Assembly: GCA_011009095.1 (NCBI GenBank)
Contig: VTPC01005390.1
Span: 1-64,000 of the forward strand
DNA from: Ignelater luminosus
Lineage: Eukaryota; Arthropoda; Insecta; Coleoptera; Elateridae
Length of the DNA: 64,000 nt
Direction: 5' to 3'
Both the position numbers and the translations under genes were made by a program. The notes under the pieces are model-generated. The model was not told where the DNA came from. It was given only the letters and a program-made list of their open reading frames with translations, and did not search any database. Shown in pieces: positions 11,959-24,149 of this stretch (position 1 is the stretch's first letter; each line of letters opens with the position of its first letter).

Positions 11959-13347
11959 AGTACGTATCGAACTTCTTTTGCAATGTATGTTTTAATTGCG
12001 TAACATTATAGTTTTAAATTAAAGTAAATAGAAAATGAAATTACTTCACTTATACTTTTCCTAGATGTTTATACAACGATTAAAGTTATACCATTACTAT
12101 TAAAAGTGTCTTTTTGGTCAGACTGCAGCAAGCATGATGTTCAATTATCACGATGGCTAAGCATGAGCAACATGTTAAGGTGATCAATTTAGAAAGGCCG
12201 GTAAGAATTCTATTTTAGTTGCTGGTGTCTTCAATCAGTTAACTGATAAGCAACTAGTTACGCAAGAACAGGTTGTAACTTATATCGAATATTAACAACA
12301 TTTACCTAATCATTTTAACATTCTTCAAATATAGTCACATTTCCAGGATGTGGTAGGTATTCAAAGAATAGAATTGAATAAAAAAGCCGTCTTTACCGTT
12401 TTACGTTTATCTGATGTGTTAACGCGTTAACATATTCTAAAAAAAGCCTTTTAGAAGTCTGTATAATACTCTAAGATCAGTAACAAATAAAATCACATAC
12501 TTCATTAATAATTATTTGTTTAGGTAAGCAACAAACTAGCAGATTTGCTGCCGTGGTCAGATCTGCATTCTTGCCATGCTGCCTAAAATTAACATTGTTT
12601 CATTGTATACGTTGTGCCCAACAATATTCATTAAATTAAAATCATAAATGTCGCAATTGTTTTTGTTCTCTATAACAAGATCTTTTTATGCCAACTGACC
12701 AACTAACAATAAAAATGTATTTATAGCCTAGTCTGTGAAAGTGATGCTTTAGCTTTTGTCAACTGTCAATAAAAGTTAACTTTTAATGTCAATCGGCAAA
12801 AACCGGGAAACCTTTAGAGTATTTAACAAGAGTTTACCCAAAATTTATATCAGCAGTATTCTTCTAACTTTAAAATAAATAAATTTCCTGTAAAAACTTT
12901 CATGTTTCATTTACAATCTTCTTTTAAATCTACTCATATTTACGCTAATTAGTTTATAACCGACTGTTATTAAACTCCCATGCGCTGCGTTGAATCAAGT
13001 CACACTATTTCTAAGTTATGCACTCTAAGTTAGCAGATTTGAAGCAGATGATTTCAGTTTGGGTCCTCATTTTGTAAAACAAGTTTGTTAAAATTTTAAC
13101 AACACAGTTTTATAGCATATTCCAAATGACCATTTAATTATGTTAATAAAAGAGGTTATATAATGTATAAGGGTGATACCTTATATCTGTTTATCGTCGA
13201 GGAATTTCAATCTAACTATTAAGCACGGCATTTATTGCCAATAAAGCCTCCTTTATGTCAAAATAAGTATCATAAAACAAAAAAAACCCTTTCATGCGTA
13301 GATTCATATAACATATTGAAGAAAAATAGTCTGGCAGAAGAACTATT
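11959..13347. other. Intergenic spacer between copy 2 and the first wrecked copy
   Basis: AT-rich, with no reading frame or repeat that I could assign to a family. It includes the presumed 3' UTR of copy 2. Confidence 0.4.
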
Positions 13348-14466
13348 ATGATTACTTCATCGCTCTTAATACACTGGCTTGCAATAGCAATGACAGGTAG
13401 GTGCTTTTATTGTTTTTGAATTGAATTCGTCTTTTCAATATTAATATGGCAATCGTAAAGAATGCTTGAATCTTGAATCTAACAGAGAATACTACATAGA
13501 AGAAAATGCATGTTCTGTTTTGCGTGGGATACATGGTACCTACTTCGTTCAGAATGTGGAACGAAAATAAGTGATTACTTCAAACTTAAAAATGTTACTC
13601 ATTTTCTTTTTTTTGTGGATCAGATATAATATAGTATAATAGGATCAGAAAGCCCTCATATTACAGTGAACTCTTTTTAAATTCATTTTCGCAAATCCTA
13701 TTAAGTCAAGTTATAGTTTAGTGTAAAAGTAATCTCTTGAACTTGTCCTTGCAGAGTATTTGGAAAATCACCTTCGAACGATTAACTATCCGGACAAAAA
13801 ATGACTTGAAGAAAAAACAACTTTCTTATTTCAGGTTTAAATGAGCCATGTAAGACTGCTAGCAGTAATGCATACATTCTTATAACCGAAGGCCTGAAAA
13901 TTTATTCTGCAGTTATTGCAGGCAATCCAACTGCTATCAGATTGGTTCAACCATTACATTGTGGTCAAACAGGAAATATGCCACTACTTTGCTGTGAATA
14001 AGTACAGAATCTTTGCTGGTCAATTGGCCTAATTTTAAAAAATGCCGTGGATGGCCGCTTTGGAATTCAAAAACGGGTTCTCTAAAAGATATTAATGGAA
14101 CAGTCAGTGGATGATAGTTAACAGAAAATGATATGAAGTCATTGAAAATTCTGTACTACTTTTTTAAACGATTAAACAAACATTACTGGATGACCAGGTG
14201 CAGCATCTCAAGTAAAATTAAAAGTGAAAGTGTCATTTCTTCTATATCAAGATTGCAGAAAATAACTTGTAATTAATACCATGGGTACACATCAATTGTT
14301 TGCTGGAGGTCAAATAGGAAAAGATGCGTGTTGTGGTGCGTCAGGTGGACCATTAGTGCAAAAATGGAACAATCGGTCAAAGCAAGAAAATCAGCGGTAT
14401 AAGCAAGGTGTGGTTTCATGGAGTATTGGTTGTGGTCGCGTAGGATATTCACCAATTTATACATAA
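13348..14466 (+). pseudogene. CLIP-domain serine protease pseudogene A
   Basis: The signal-peptide exon 13348-13396 (MITSSLLIHWLAIAMT) ends in a good GTAGGT donor in phase 1, as in the intact copies. The second exon starts at 13835. Its CLIP domain has lost cysteines 2 and 3 but keeps LHCGQTGNMPLLCC, then hits TAA at 13999. In another frame RIFAGQLA and MPWMAALEFKNGF (about 14005-14085) mark the activation site and start of the protease domain. The His and Asp exons are missing. A last exon, from 14198, shows VKLKVKVSFLLYQDC, a stop, then CCGASGGPLVQKW and YKQGVVSWSIGCGRVGYSP to a stop at 14466. The residue before the active-site Ser is Ala instead of Asp. It is a dead gene. Confidence 0.8.
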
Positions 14467-17395
14467 AGAATATCAGCTAGAATTAAGATTCAAAAATTTT
14501 GTACAAAAAGCCATTTCAATATTGTTTAACTATTTTAGTAAATTAGTTTACTAGTTCTGTAGAGAGTAAACGATAAGCACTCAAACTAAATAAAATTTTA
14601 CTTATTAATCCATCTTAAAAGCAATCCATGCTTAATAATCTGACGTAGTGTTTTAGCTTCAGTTTAAGATTTATTATTATATTAAAAGCCAAAACAGAAA
14701 CTGAATTATTATCTTCTTCTTCTTGATTTGAAGAAATGATTGAAGGTTAGGTAACTGAAATTAAAACAAACATGTGATCGTAACTTTAACTAAATTAAAC
14801 CAAATAGCTATTATACATTTTATTAGCAAATCAAGTTTAGTTAGAAGGTACCAAGGGTAGCTAGAAGTGCCGTCTTTAGAATGGAAATAGAACAGTCAGG
14901 ACAACAGGTATAAATATAAGTATTTCCATGTTTGCAATAGGTAGCAACAGATACGTGTAGAAACTAGAAAGATGTTGCGCTAATTTCTTCAATATATAAA
15001 AATTGCAAATTAGCTTTTCAAGGTAGTAAGCACAGTTGAAGAAAATTATCATTATTATTGATGTAGAGAAGCTGTTAGGACATACAGTGCGCATTAGCTC
15101 GATACAAATCTGTTAAGCCTGAAGTAACTTTGAGAGTATCAATAAAGGACTCAAAAGAACAAGAATGTTCATCTAACATCAGTAAAGATGTGTAAGCTGC
15201 TGTACCATTTGCAAATTAATTAAAAGTGTACCAAGCTTGATGCCAGCATTTCCCAAAAGGGAATGGAGCACATAAAATCAAACTCTAGGTATTTGTCAAA
15301 AATGTGAACAAACATCTTTGTTAAGGAATGTTTCGCTCATTATTAAATTCGTATGGTCGATTTATTCTTAGACTTGTAACACTGGAAAATTTTGATATCA
15401 TCTAGTATGCACGATCTTAGATAGGACCATAGTAAACAGGGAAAAGGAATACAGTCTTCCAAAAGTTAAGGGAATCAACGCTTAAACTGTCAATAAAGCC
15501 ACGGAGAAACATCTGTCTTTAGTGCTAAAAAGCAAAAGCCTTGTTTTCCGAAAAACTACCAAGCCAAAACCATTAGAGGTCAGTGTCACTAACTGAGAGT
15601 TAACACCTCTTCAACCATGGGGTTAACTTAAATTTCGAATTTGTAAACGTCATATAAGTCGAGAAAGAAACAAAGCACTGCCCTGGTGTGATCGGTTTAG
15701 AAATGTTCTGGTTGTCCACCGGCAAGAGAAGGTATACCGAACGTACCACTCCTACTACGAGTACACCTCAACTTGCTACAGAATATTAAAATAGGAGCCT
15801 GTCTGTTGCGCGTTAAGAATCAAATTCCTAGGGCTGCATATCTTAGTTCGATTTTCTTGTCATTCGAGAACACGTAGTTAAAAAGCTTTCTTATTCAAAC
15901 ACTACTGTATGCAGTATGCTCAATTTATCTTGCCACATGTACCATAGGTAAGCAACACATGACCAAATCTCGTATGTTACTTGTGTTTATTACATTATTT
16001 TAAATAATTAAACATCAAACTTCTACAAGACAAGATGTCACTATAAGTAATATAAGGTTAGATAAGTAGAAATTCTTGTCAAAGTAACAGGTAATGTATT
16101 TCAATATCTTTTTCATTTTCAACGAACTCCGAAGGAGTCGTTACTGAATTTACGAAGTCTGTCTGTCTGTCTGTATGTATGCCCGCATTTTTTGTCAAAT
16201 TCTGAAATTTTGACTTCAAATTTGGATTGTACATCAAAAACTAAAGACAACATGGCATCTTCGTTTTTTTGATAACTCTTTGGGAACATGATCAAAATGG
16301 CGGCCGAAAATTGGAAAATTTTCAAATTTTTTTTTACTTTAGAATCGTATTCTACATCAAAAATAAGACAAACGTGTACTTTTAGTTTTTTGATATCACC
16401 TCGGAAACATGGTCAAAACGGCTGCCGAAGTCTGAAAAAAGTAACAAAACGGAGTTCGTTGTGGTTATGCTTTGCATTCTCAGATGTTTTATTTTTCATA
16501 GCTGTCTCTTAAAAATTGCAAACTATATTTCACGAAGATATCCATTTTATGCAGAGTGCGTTGCCTACCCACTTGTAGCCCTTTAAAGTTATAAACATGC
16601 CATTATTTTACAATCTCAAACAAAATGATAATTACTTTGAACATCCTAAGAATAGAAACTTAAAAGTCTATCAGAACACAGCGCGACCAACCTCAGAAAA
16701 GCTCCGGAAACTATGCGAACTAATTTCAATAAGAAACAACGTCGACCAATGAGAAGCCTAATTTCACTCGTGTAGATTAACTGACAAAAAGTTGTCTTAA
16801 ATCTATTACATGTTATTGGCAGTGTTTAGTTTTATTGGTTTTATTTAAACTTCTCGCCGGAAGATTTTTGGATGCGAGTGTACTTGGTCAACATGCAGCT
16901 CCCCCGTACACGCCCACTCAGGGTTTTTCTGAAGTTGGTCGAGCTATATTAATGTGACACTTTAAAACTGCCCGAATAAGTTTTGTAGTCGCAAAGTTGC
17001 TTTTCTATAAATTATTTTCATACGGAGTACCTGGTAGTATTTTTTAAGGAAAACACATACTGATTAGTTTGTCGTACCTCTGATATCAACATTCAAGAAA
17101 AGAAGTAAAGACTAACAAAGGCAGTTTTTTAAAAAAAAATAGATACTATCAGTCAATACAGTCACTCAACAGTTAGTGGCATTCTTTAAATAAGTTCTAA
17201 TTTCGTCTTAAATACAGATTTTTAATATTTTAGTTATAAAACTTCCGATTTCTCTAAAGGTACATTTAATTGCCAATATACTATGCCAAGCTAAGGAAAA
17301 TAATAAGGAAATGAAGATTACCGTTTAGAAATAATTTAGCGTTAAGTACACTGCTGTTAGTTATACATAACTTTTGAACCACGTGACATTTTGAA
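14467..17395. other. Intergenic spacer between pseudogenes A and B
   Basis: No gene recognised. A (TCTG)n microsatellite with GTATGTATG tail lies at about 16158-16180, followed by two related blocks (about 16285-16330 and 16400-16440) around the phrase ATGGCGGCCGAAA / ACGGCTGCCGAAG, which looks like an old duplicated repeat. The rest is unassigned. Confidence 0.4.
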
Positions 17396-19385
17396 GTGAA
17401 GCATACTTTACCGATATTTCTGATTCTATTGCTCGCATTTACTAAATGTGTAATTGCAGGTACGTAACGTAAAATATGATGTCTATAAGTAATTTATACA
17501 GACTGTTTTTCAAAAGTAGACGCTTCATGTATTGCGTCAACTGGTGAACGAAGAACATGCGTATCTACAATTCAATGTCCAGATATTTATGCAGCTATTC
17601 TAGCGGAAAATGCTACTGCCGGAATGTTAATTCAACCGTTATATTGCGGTCACAAATTGCTTAAGACTAGGAGCTTTGTTGTGGACCACACCATGATCAA
17701 ATACCTGCAATCATTAAAAGATTTGATTCACAATCACAAGATCACTATGTATTTTAGAAAATCTTCCTGCAAGAGCACATCCAGATACAACCATTTGTGG
17801 TAGAGAGAATAAGAGACAAATGATGCTTTTTGGTGAAAATAAGGCAGGATTTTATAACTCAGAAACAGAGCAAATGTGGAATACGAATGAACTCAATCAT
17901 CAATAAAAGATTCGTAATAACAGCAGCTCATTGCGTTCTAGACGACGAAATTGAACTGTAATGCTTAACGTTTTACTGGTACGGAAGATATCTAACAATT
18001 AAAGAATTTCAGATGTCAAGTGCTTTTGGGAAAACGAAATTTCAATATAGATCTAGATTGCTATCTTACTGGTTTACATTGTGCCGATCCCGTAAAGAAA
18101 ATTAATACATCAAAATCAATTACAGCTCTTCTTTGACTTGGTTAAATTACAGGAAGCTGTTAACCCCACTGGTAAGATTTTAGTATACTATACAGGGTGA
18201 TTCATAAGTACATCGTTCAAGAAACAAAAGAGTTCATACGGACCATGCATGCTTTCCTACATATCGGGAGTTAAAAAGAGGACGAAAAATTACTAATTTC
18301 ATTTGTTAAATTCCATGTTTCAAAAATGTATGCAAGAAGAAATGTCTGAAGAATGTGTACCATTTTCAAGTTATAATAACTTTTTTCATAAGCATTATGA
18401 AAATTGAATACGTCATTGCTCGTAAATTCGGCCTGATCGGTAAATAACATCATCCCTCAACGTTCGATGTTTCGGCTCACACTCTCTGGAACTATCTACA
18501 GAAATCTAACCCAGCAATAAGATCGGGTAATAGAAAAATTGTCACTTTTAATGTTAATCAAAAGTGCCACAGGTATGAGAAATCTTAAATTTCCTATCAG
18601 GCTTATCAAAATTAAAAACAAACACAAAAAAGTTATGAAAGAAAGCAGTAGTACCCTCTAGTTCAACCAAGTTTAACTAGTTGCAGACATTTTTGAAAAA
18701 CACTATTTACTTTAAACACTGACCGTTGATTCAGTAAAAATATTCTCCAAAAGCTAAAAGAAAATACTAATACGTTTAGATTTTAACAGCGAAATTAAAC
18801 TCTTCGTTCCCTCTTTAACCATTGATATCTAGGAAACCCTGAATTATTGGAACCATTGTCCATATGAACTTGTTTGATTATTTTAACAACAGAAATCAAT
18901 TCACGAGTGATGTCCGTGTACTTATGAATCACCCCGTATTTAGAAAATAGCAAAAAACATTCACTGTTTTGGATTACGTTCGACCAATATGTTTACTTCC
19001 AGACAACTTACCATTTCCGGCTATTGAAAATTGAAAGTTTCTGAATAGGAATTTTAGGAACAAAGTACAGATTGTTAAAATATTACTTAAATGCATTTAA
19101 TGTAGTTCTGTCTTTAATACGATACTAAGTAGTTCATCTAATCTAAAATTAGTGGTAGAAGTGCCACTCATGCCAAATCCAGACTGTATGAATTCAATTA
19201 AAAACTTGAAAATCCATGCGAATCAGAGGTGCGCTGAAGATAAACTAGGTGAAGTTGCGTGTTACGGAGGTTCGGGTGGACCATTGGTTAGAGCGCATTG
19301 CGACAAATCGACACAACATGATCTCTGGTTTCAAGAGAGCGTGGTTTCATGAGGTGTTGGATAAGCTCGTCAGTGGATATACAGG
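17396..19385 (+). pseudogene. CLIP-domain serine protease pseudogene B
   Basis: All five exons can still be traced. The signal-peptide exon (17396-17459) has GTG where ATG is expected and ends in a phase-1 GTACGT donor. Exon 2 from 17520 shows DASCIAS...TCVSTIQC and YCGHK. The terminal LCCG of the CLIP domain survives only after a frameshift (about 17670). The protease start is deleted around 17830-17890, but IINKRFVITAAHC with the catalytic His persists in a shifted frame (about 17890-17935). Exon 3 (about 18014-18135) reads CQVLLGKRNFNIDLDC then KKINTSKSITALL and a stop. A 744-base transposon separates it from exon 4 (about 18972, DYVRPICLLPDNLPFPAIEN, stop). Exon 5 (about 19135-19352) has CYGGSGGPLV, with Gly for the Asp before the Ser, and ends at a TGA (19350-19352). 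Confidence 0.8.
18193..18936 (-). mobile_element. Tc1/mariner-type element, internally degraded, inside pseudogene B
   Basis: Ends are inverted repeats (left CAGGGTGATTCATAAGTACA, right complement CGGGGTGATTCATAAGTACA), flanked by TA on both sides. The minus strand at about 18300-18450 reads MLFTDQAEFTSNDVFNFHN, which resembles the first catalytic-Asp block (TDE-F) of DDE transposases of this group. The rest of the transposase is not recognisable. Confidence 0.65.
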
Positions 19386-19999
19386 GCTTTCATTTGGAAA
19401 CTTCCCACCTTGAATATCTCTTTAATTAGTAAGATTATCAAAAATCGCTGAAGCACGTCGATTTTGTTTTGGAGGGGGACATTTAATAACTTATTCTGAT
19501 CAGTTGGGAAACTTTCACCCTCTCCCCCCTAACTACTCCCACCCAAGAATTTTTAAGGACACTATCTCATGTGTGATATATCACTTTAAATAGAATAAAA
19601 CTCTGAATCTTATACATCAAAGAAAATCAACATCGGACAATTCAATCGATACATTTCTGTATGCTTAGTTCAGCGTTGTTCCACTTCTTTGCAGTTGTAT
19701 TTTGACTTCAGCAGTCCATGTTAGCGATGACCTGCCTTGCCTTTTACTGTGTATTTCCATATCTTCTTAGGTACTTTAAGTAAGTATTCTTTTCGTTCAT
19801 ACTTAGTAAATGTCTTGGCCAACTTCATTTGTGTTGTTTTTTCTTTTTGTATATGTCAACTACGTTCTACGTTTCTAATTCTATCTCATCGTGTTGCTTC
19901 TAACGTTTTTTGTGGAAATCGTATTTCTACTGCTTGCAGCTTTTCTTTTTGTCAACTGTAAAATAGGTGCGAGAGGGAATATCGAACTCAATATTCTTA
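19386..19999. other. Spacer with degraded repeat, no gene
   Basis: Pyrimidine-rich blocks such as CTCTCCCCCCTAACTACTCC (about 19520) resemble, in inverted orientation, sequence at about 29360-29420, suggesting an old shared element. No coding feature assigned. Confidence 0.3.
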
Positions 20000-20560
20000 T
20001 TTTAGTTTTTTAAGATACTTCTTTTTTCCGATGAAGTTTTTGTTCAATGTAATAGTAAAGCCAATTTGAAGGTGGTATTCAGTTCTTCTATTAATCTCAC
20101 TTTTGATGCTTTTTCTTGAATTGTGCGTCCAATGTAATTAAAATTTCAAACCTGTTCTTAGTTTCTTTAGTTGTTGTTGTGTTTTATTGCTATTTTCACT
20201 ACCTTGGATTTTTGTCTGTCTCATTTAAGACTTTTTATTTTGCAGTGCCTTTTTAGACTAGCGATTAAGGCTACATGATCTACATAAAGGATTTCAGATA
20301 TACTGACTTGATGCATGTTATAATGTCTACAGTAGCTATGAGTAGTTGAGCTTTAGCTAACTTTTATGACAGCATTAATTAGGATTCTAAGTAGACATGT
20401 GCTGAGAGTACACTCTTACCTTATTCCTTTATGAGCTATAAATTTTTCCGAGTGTCAATTTTTTCTCTTGATTACTTTTCAGTTATCTTATATACTACGT
20501 TTTTTATTCTTTCTATAATGCTTCTACTACCTGTAGTTGATAGTGTTGCAATTAAACTTG
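20000..20560 (-). pseudogene. Non-LTR retrotransposon reverse transcriptase fragment (minus strand)
   Basis: Reading the minus strand from about 20440 down to 20000 with frame changes gives GIRxECTLSTCLLRILINAV (compare the usual GVRQGCxLSPxLFxIYI), ISEILYVDHVALIASL (a degraded YADD box), and NFNYIGRTIQEKASK followed by LNTTFKLALL, matching the FKYLGxxI...I region that follows the YADD box in this class. Many stops. The clade cannot be assigned by eye. Confidence 0.55.
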
Positions 20561-21558
20561 CATACATTTGATGAAAAGGTGGTACTCACAGTGATTAATG
20601 TTTATGATAGTTAGTACTGTGAGTTGTGTGGTGTAAGCAGTTTAATAAAATAATCTCTTACAGAAAAAAAATATTTTAAATCGTTCGTTATTTTTTCTAA
20701 AAAGGCTTCCATCTCCCCTTAGAGTAATTTGCTAGACTAAAACGGATCTAGCAAATTGGACAGTAACTTCATATCGTGACATTTCTAACTAGCTTTTTCC
20801 CTTCTTCTTGGATATCTTCTATTATAAAATTCACTGCAGCAATATTCTTAGTTTCTTTTCCTGTTAAAAAGTCTCAATGCAGGTTTGGGGTTCTGCCAAT
20901 AACGGCAGAAATATCTCGCGTATTTCTAATGTGATGTTTTGCTATGTGGTATTTAATAAGTTCCAGTCTATTGTCGGTGCATTTGCAGAATACTTTTCTT
21001 CCTTCTACGATGCACCTGACACCTTCCATCTTATGTCATTGATATTCTCAGTTATAGCACATCTGATATACTTTCTGCTGCAGAAACTCTAAAAGATAAA
21101 TTAACTACCCGACCTGATAAGATTCCAAGTTCCCTAGCCAAAGACTACATCCATGCGTTTATCGAACCTTTACAATTCATCTTTAGTTTGTGTTTACAAA
21201 CGGGGTCATCTCTATCACAATGGAAAGCTGTTCGTAATTGCCCTGTTAACGAATTATGGGACAAATCGTTAATTCAAAACATTTTTGCAAACTTTTGTAT
21301 AAGACAGTCTATAACCAATTGCCGCCTTTTATCTGTACTGAACAACATGGATTCGTTAATAAACGTTTGACTACTAGGCCAAGGAACTTAAAATTCTAGA
21401 GCAAAAATATTAGAGGAAACCTGGAAATCGTTTTAATCGCTTTCATGTACATCAAAAAAAGGGAAAATATGTTTTGCCCCTCATGGCAATGTGGAGAAAC
21501 ATTTTCTGTCATAATTAATAAATACGTCAAGTATGTGAAATAGCATCATAAAGATAAG

Positions 21559-22552
21559 GCATTAGTCGTCTTTTATGGCTATCCTGACCAGAATGACAAG
21601 AGTATTAAATCTACTAAACGCGAATGTAGAGGGAGAAAATGCTTTATCAATATTTGTCGTTTTTGACAAAACAATGCCTGCTACGATGGCGAAACAACAA
21701 TTTCTTTCAAATGAACGCACGTGATGACTCATCACAGTGCCGATTGATGGACTATTAGCGCAAAACTTTGAATTAATGCAAGCTATTGAGGATGCTGATT
21801 CCACAATCATCAGTAATGTTATTCGACTTGGTCAACAATCTAGAACTGCTGTGATCATTGTTGCGGAAGGTGTGGATCTTCTAATATTTTTGACAACAGA
21901 AGCTCCACTTTCCTTTAAAATATATTTACCAAAACCAGGAAAAGCCAAGCAATCCGTTGGGTTTCAAATACTCAAATAATGTGAAAAAAAAAATTTAATT
22001 TCAACACGCTTTCAGTGGCGGTGATTCTACACCAGCGATGTTCGGGAAAGGACAATTGGAATTTGTCAAAATCCTAGAAAAATATATCCACTTGCAGCTT
22101 TCTGCAAGTGAATGGTATCTGAGATCAAGTTAATAGAGCAAATCAGCAGTTCATTGCTACTTTGTACAGTGGTTCTTCAAAAATGTCACTGAAAGAAATT
22201 AGATATGGTATATTCAGTACTGCTCTTGTGAAAAAAGAATCTAATCTTGCGAGCCTACCTCCGACTGGGACAGCAGAATTCCAGCATTCTCTTTGAACCC
22301 ACCTGCAGAACAAAATGTAGAAAAGTAACATCCTGGATCCTCTAAGTTGGAGTTGGAAGACCACGAAACACGGCCTGCTCCCATTGATTGCTGATAAAAC
22401 CACAGCACCAGAAGAACTTATTAATTCTATGTTCTGCAAGTGCACAAAAAATGCCATGGGAGTTGCACCTACAAGAACAATGTATGAAATGTACAAACGT
22501 CTGCAAAGGGTATAAAGGCCAGTCGTGCAAAAACTCCCCAACTGATGATAAA
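21559..22552 (+). pseudogene. PIN-like, Cys-rich TE-associated protein, decayed
   Basis: Pieces in shifting frames follow the order of a multicopy family found scattered in insect and other invertebrate genomes. They are ALVVFYGYPDQNDKS (usually VFDGY), MPATMAKQQFLSNE, AIEDADSTIISNVIRL, AVIIVAEGVDLLIFLTT (usually GEDxDLLVLL), IYLPKPGKAKQS, AFSGGDSTPAMFGKGQLEF (usually FxGCDTTSA) and MSLKEIRYGIFSTALVKKES. A cysteine-rich tail reads INSMFCKCTKNAMGV then CTNVCKGYKGQSCKNSP. The acidic residues in the first blocks are what a PIN/FEN-like nuclease fold would use, but that assignment is an inference. It has several stops and frameshifts and sits entirely inside the inverted-repeat element, so it probably travelled with it. 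Confidence 0.55.
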
Positions 22553-23022
22553 CTGATCACGAACTGTGCCCCAAGAGATGATGATACAGACAAAATATTG
22601 GCAATTCAAAAAAGTGGTCAAGTTGTTGAAGAGAAAAAAACATACGAGGGGTATTTTGTGAACCTCCCCTGAAGAATATCGTACCAAACCCAACATAAAA
22701 AAGGCAAATGATGGAATTTTCATTCTTTAAGTGAGTTCTCTGAAAATGTCTTCTTGTTAAGTTAATTTTCTAATTAATTTAATATTATCTTTATAAAATA
22801 TAATTTGTTATACCATAACCATTGTCTACTTGAGTTTTACACCTATTCATTATAGGTCCAGCACGCTGTCTCTTTGTGTCCAACTAATGTTCTAAAAGAA
22901 TAAGTCTTTCTGCAAACATATTTTCTTGTGTTCACAAATCATGATTAATTAATTAATCATAAAGCAGTGAATATTAATTAATTTATTTTCAAATCATGAG
23001 AAATCATTATTTGACAAATGTG

Positions 23023-23206
23023 CAGGAATGGGTATTATCTAGATACAAAGTATCTAGATACTGTATCTAAATACAATAATTACATCTCGAATCTAAATCT
23101 AGATATAATTATGAAAATGTATCTTGGATCTGTTACTAGATAGAATAAAATTTGTTTATCTATATCTGTATTTAGAGAAAATATTATTGTATCTTACCCA
23201 TCACTG
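23023..23206. mobile_element. MITE with hAT-like ends, nested copy with target duplication
   Basis: Begins CAGGAATGGGTA and ends TACCCATCACTG, with the same TATCTAGATAC-rich interior as the copy at 10938. It is flanked by CAAATGTG (23015-23022) and CTAATGTG (23207-23214), a 7-of-8 match, which fits the 8-base target duplication of hAT elements. Confidence 0.75.
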
Positions 23207-24149
23207 CTAATGTGGTTGGTTGCTTTTGACCAGTTGGCATGGCCTGCGATTGAAATAAATCAATAATAATCAATAATCATCACATGTGAAGCATATTTGT
23301 ATTTGCAGCAGTCGACCTTGTTGGTTAAAAATTCGCCAATAAAGAGCTATACATAACCAATTTTAAAAATGTTACACTCTGTGGAAAGCTAAATAGATGC
23401 TTTATAACTTTTATTTAAACCCATTCTTTGTACTTTAATTTTTGAGCGAGTTGTTACAAGATTAAAATCACTCCAGGTAGAAAGAAGAATTTTCAGATAA
23501 AAATAGGCAATTTTCGTCACGATCTTTTTCCTACACCTGATGATGAAAGTTTAACAATTAAGAACTCAATCAATGCAGAATTTCATGCTCTATAATATTG
23601 TCTAAGTGAAATGTTTCACTACAAGTGCAAGTTTGGCTGTACTTCAAGAAAACTGAAAAAAGTCTCAGAATTCTTCGGTTTTTTCAACACCCTACTGTAA
23701 GCGGCTTTAGAAAATAGGGGCAAAACATATTTTCTTTTTTCTGATATAAGTAAAAGTGATTAAAACAATTTCCAGGTTTCCTCGCTCTAGGTTTGTTTTT
23801 TGGCTAATTTCCCTGGCCTATACTACAAATCTAACTTGTTTTAACTAGAATATTCGAACGGTCCAGTCGACTGCGTGTAAATTGATCTGAGTAAAGCCTT
23901 TGACAAAGTAAACCACTCGATCCTTCTTCATAAATTATAGAACCTAGGCTTTTCTAACATGCTTGCAACATATTTTCTAGAGAAGACACAATGTGTCGAA
24001 TACAACAATCATAGATCAGACAGTTTTGTAGCGAACGCTGAAGTTTCACGGGGCTCCAACCTAGAACCATCACTACGCTGCACGATTGTGAGTAACCACA
24101 ACTCGCTCTAAATATACACGTATAAAAATGGAAGGTAGCATCATCGTAA

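Larger units (their letters stand above)
21375..23821. mobile_element. Inverted-repeat DNA transposon carrying a PIN-like gene
   Basis: The left end (about 21375-21481: TAGGCCAAGGAA, then AGGAAACCTGGAAATCGTTT and a ...GTTTTGCCCCT block) is repeated inverted at the right end (about 23715-23821). The arms are imperfect and about 107 bases long. Both sides are flanked by ACTAC (21370-21374 and 23822-23826), and removing one copy plus the element restores the interrupted reverse-transcriptase sequence, which is strong evidence for insertion by transposition. The interior holds a decayed PIN-like/Cys-rich gene and a nested hAT-type MITE. No recognised transposase remains, so the superfamily is unknown. 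Confidence 0.7.
21075..24110 (+). pseudogene. Jockey/CR1-type non-LTR reverse transcriptase, split by a 2.4-kb insertion
   Basis: The left half (21075-21374) reads DKIPSSLAKDYIHAFIEPL and FSLCLQTGSSLSQWK, then EQHGFVNKRLTT in another frame, typical of the region before the YADD box of these reverse transcriptases. The right half (from 23822) continues TTNLTCFN, then IDLSKAFDKVNHSILLHKL, VEYNNHRSDSF and SRGSNLEP, the next motifs in order. The two halves abut exactly at the duplicated ACTAC that flanks the insertion, so the reverse transcriptase was already in place when the element at 21375-23821 landed. Stops and frameshifts throughout. Confidence 0.7.

Noticed and set aside
22143..22723. Several overlapping minus-strand frames of 80-130 codons
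   Set aside because: They are shadows of the decayed PIN-like/Cys-rich coding sequence on the plus strand and match no family.
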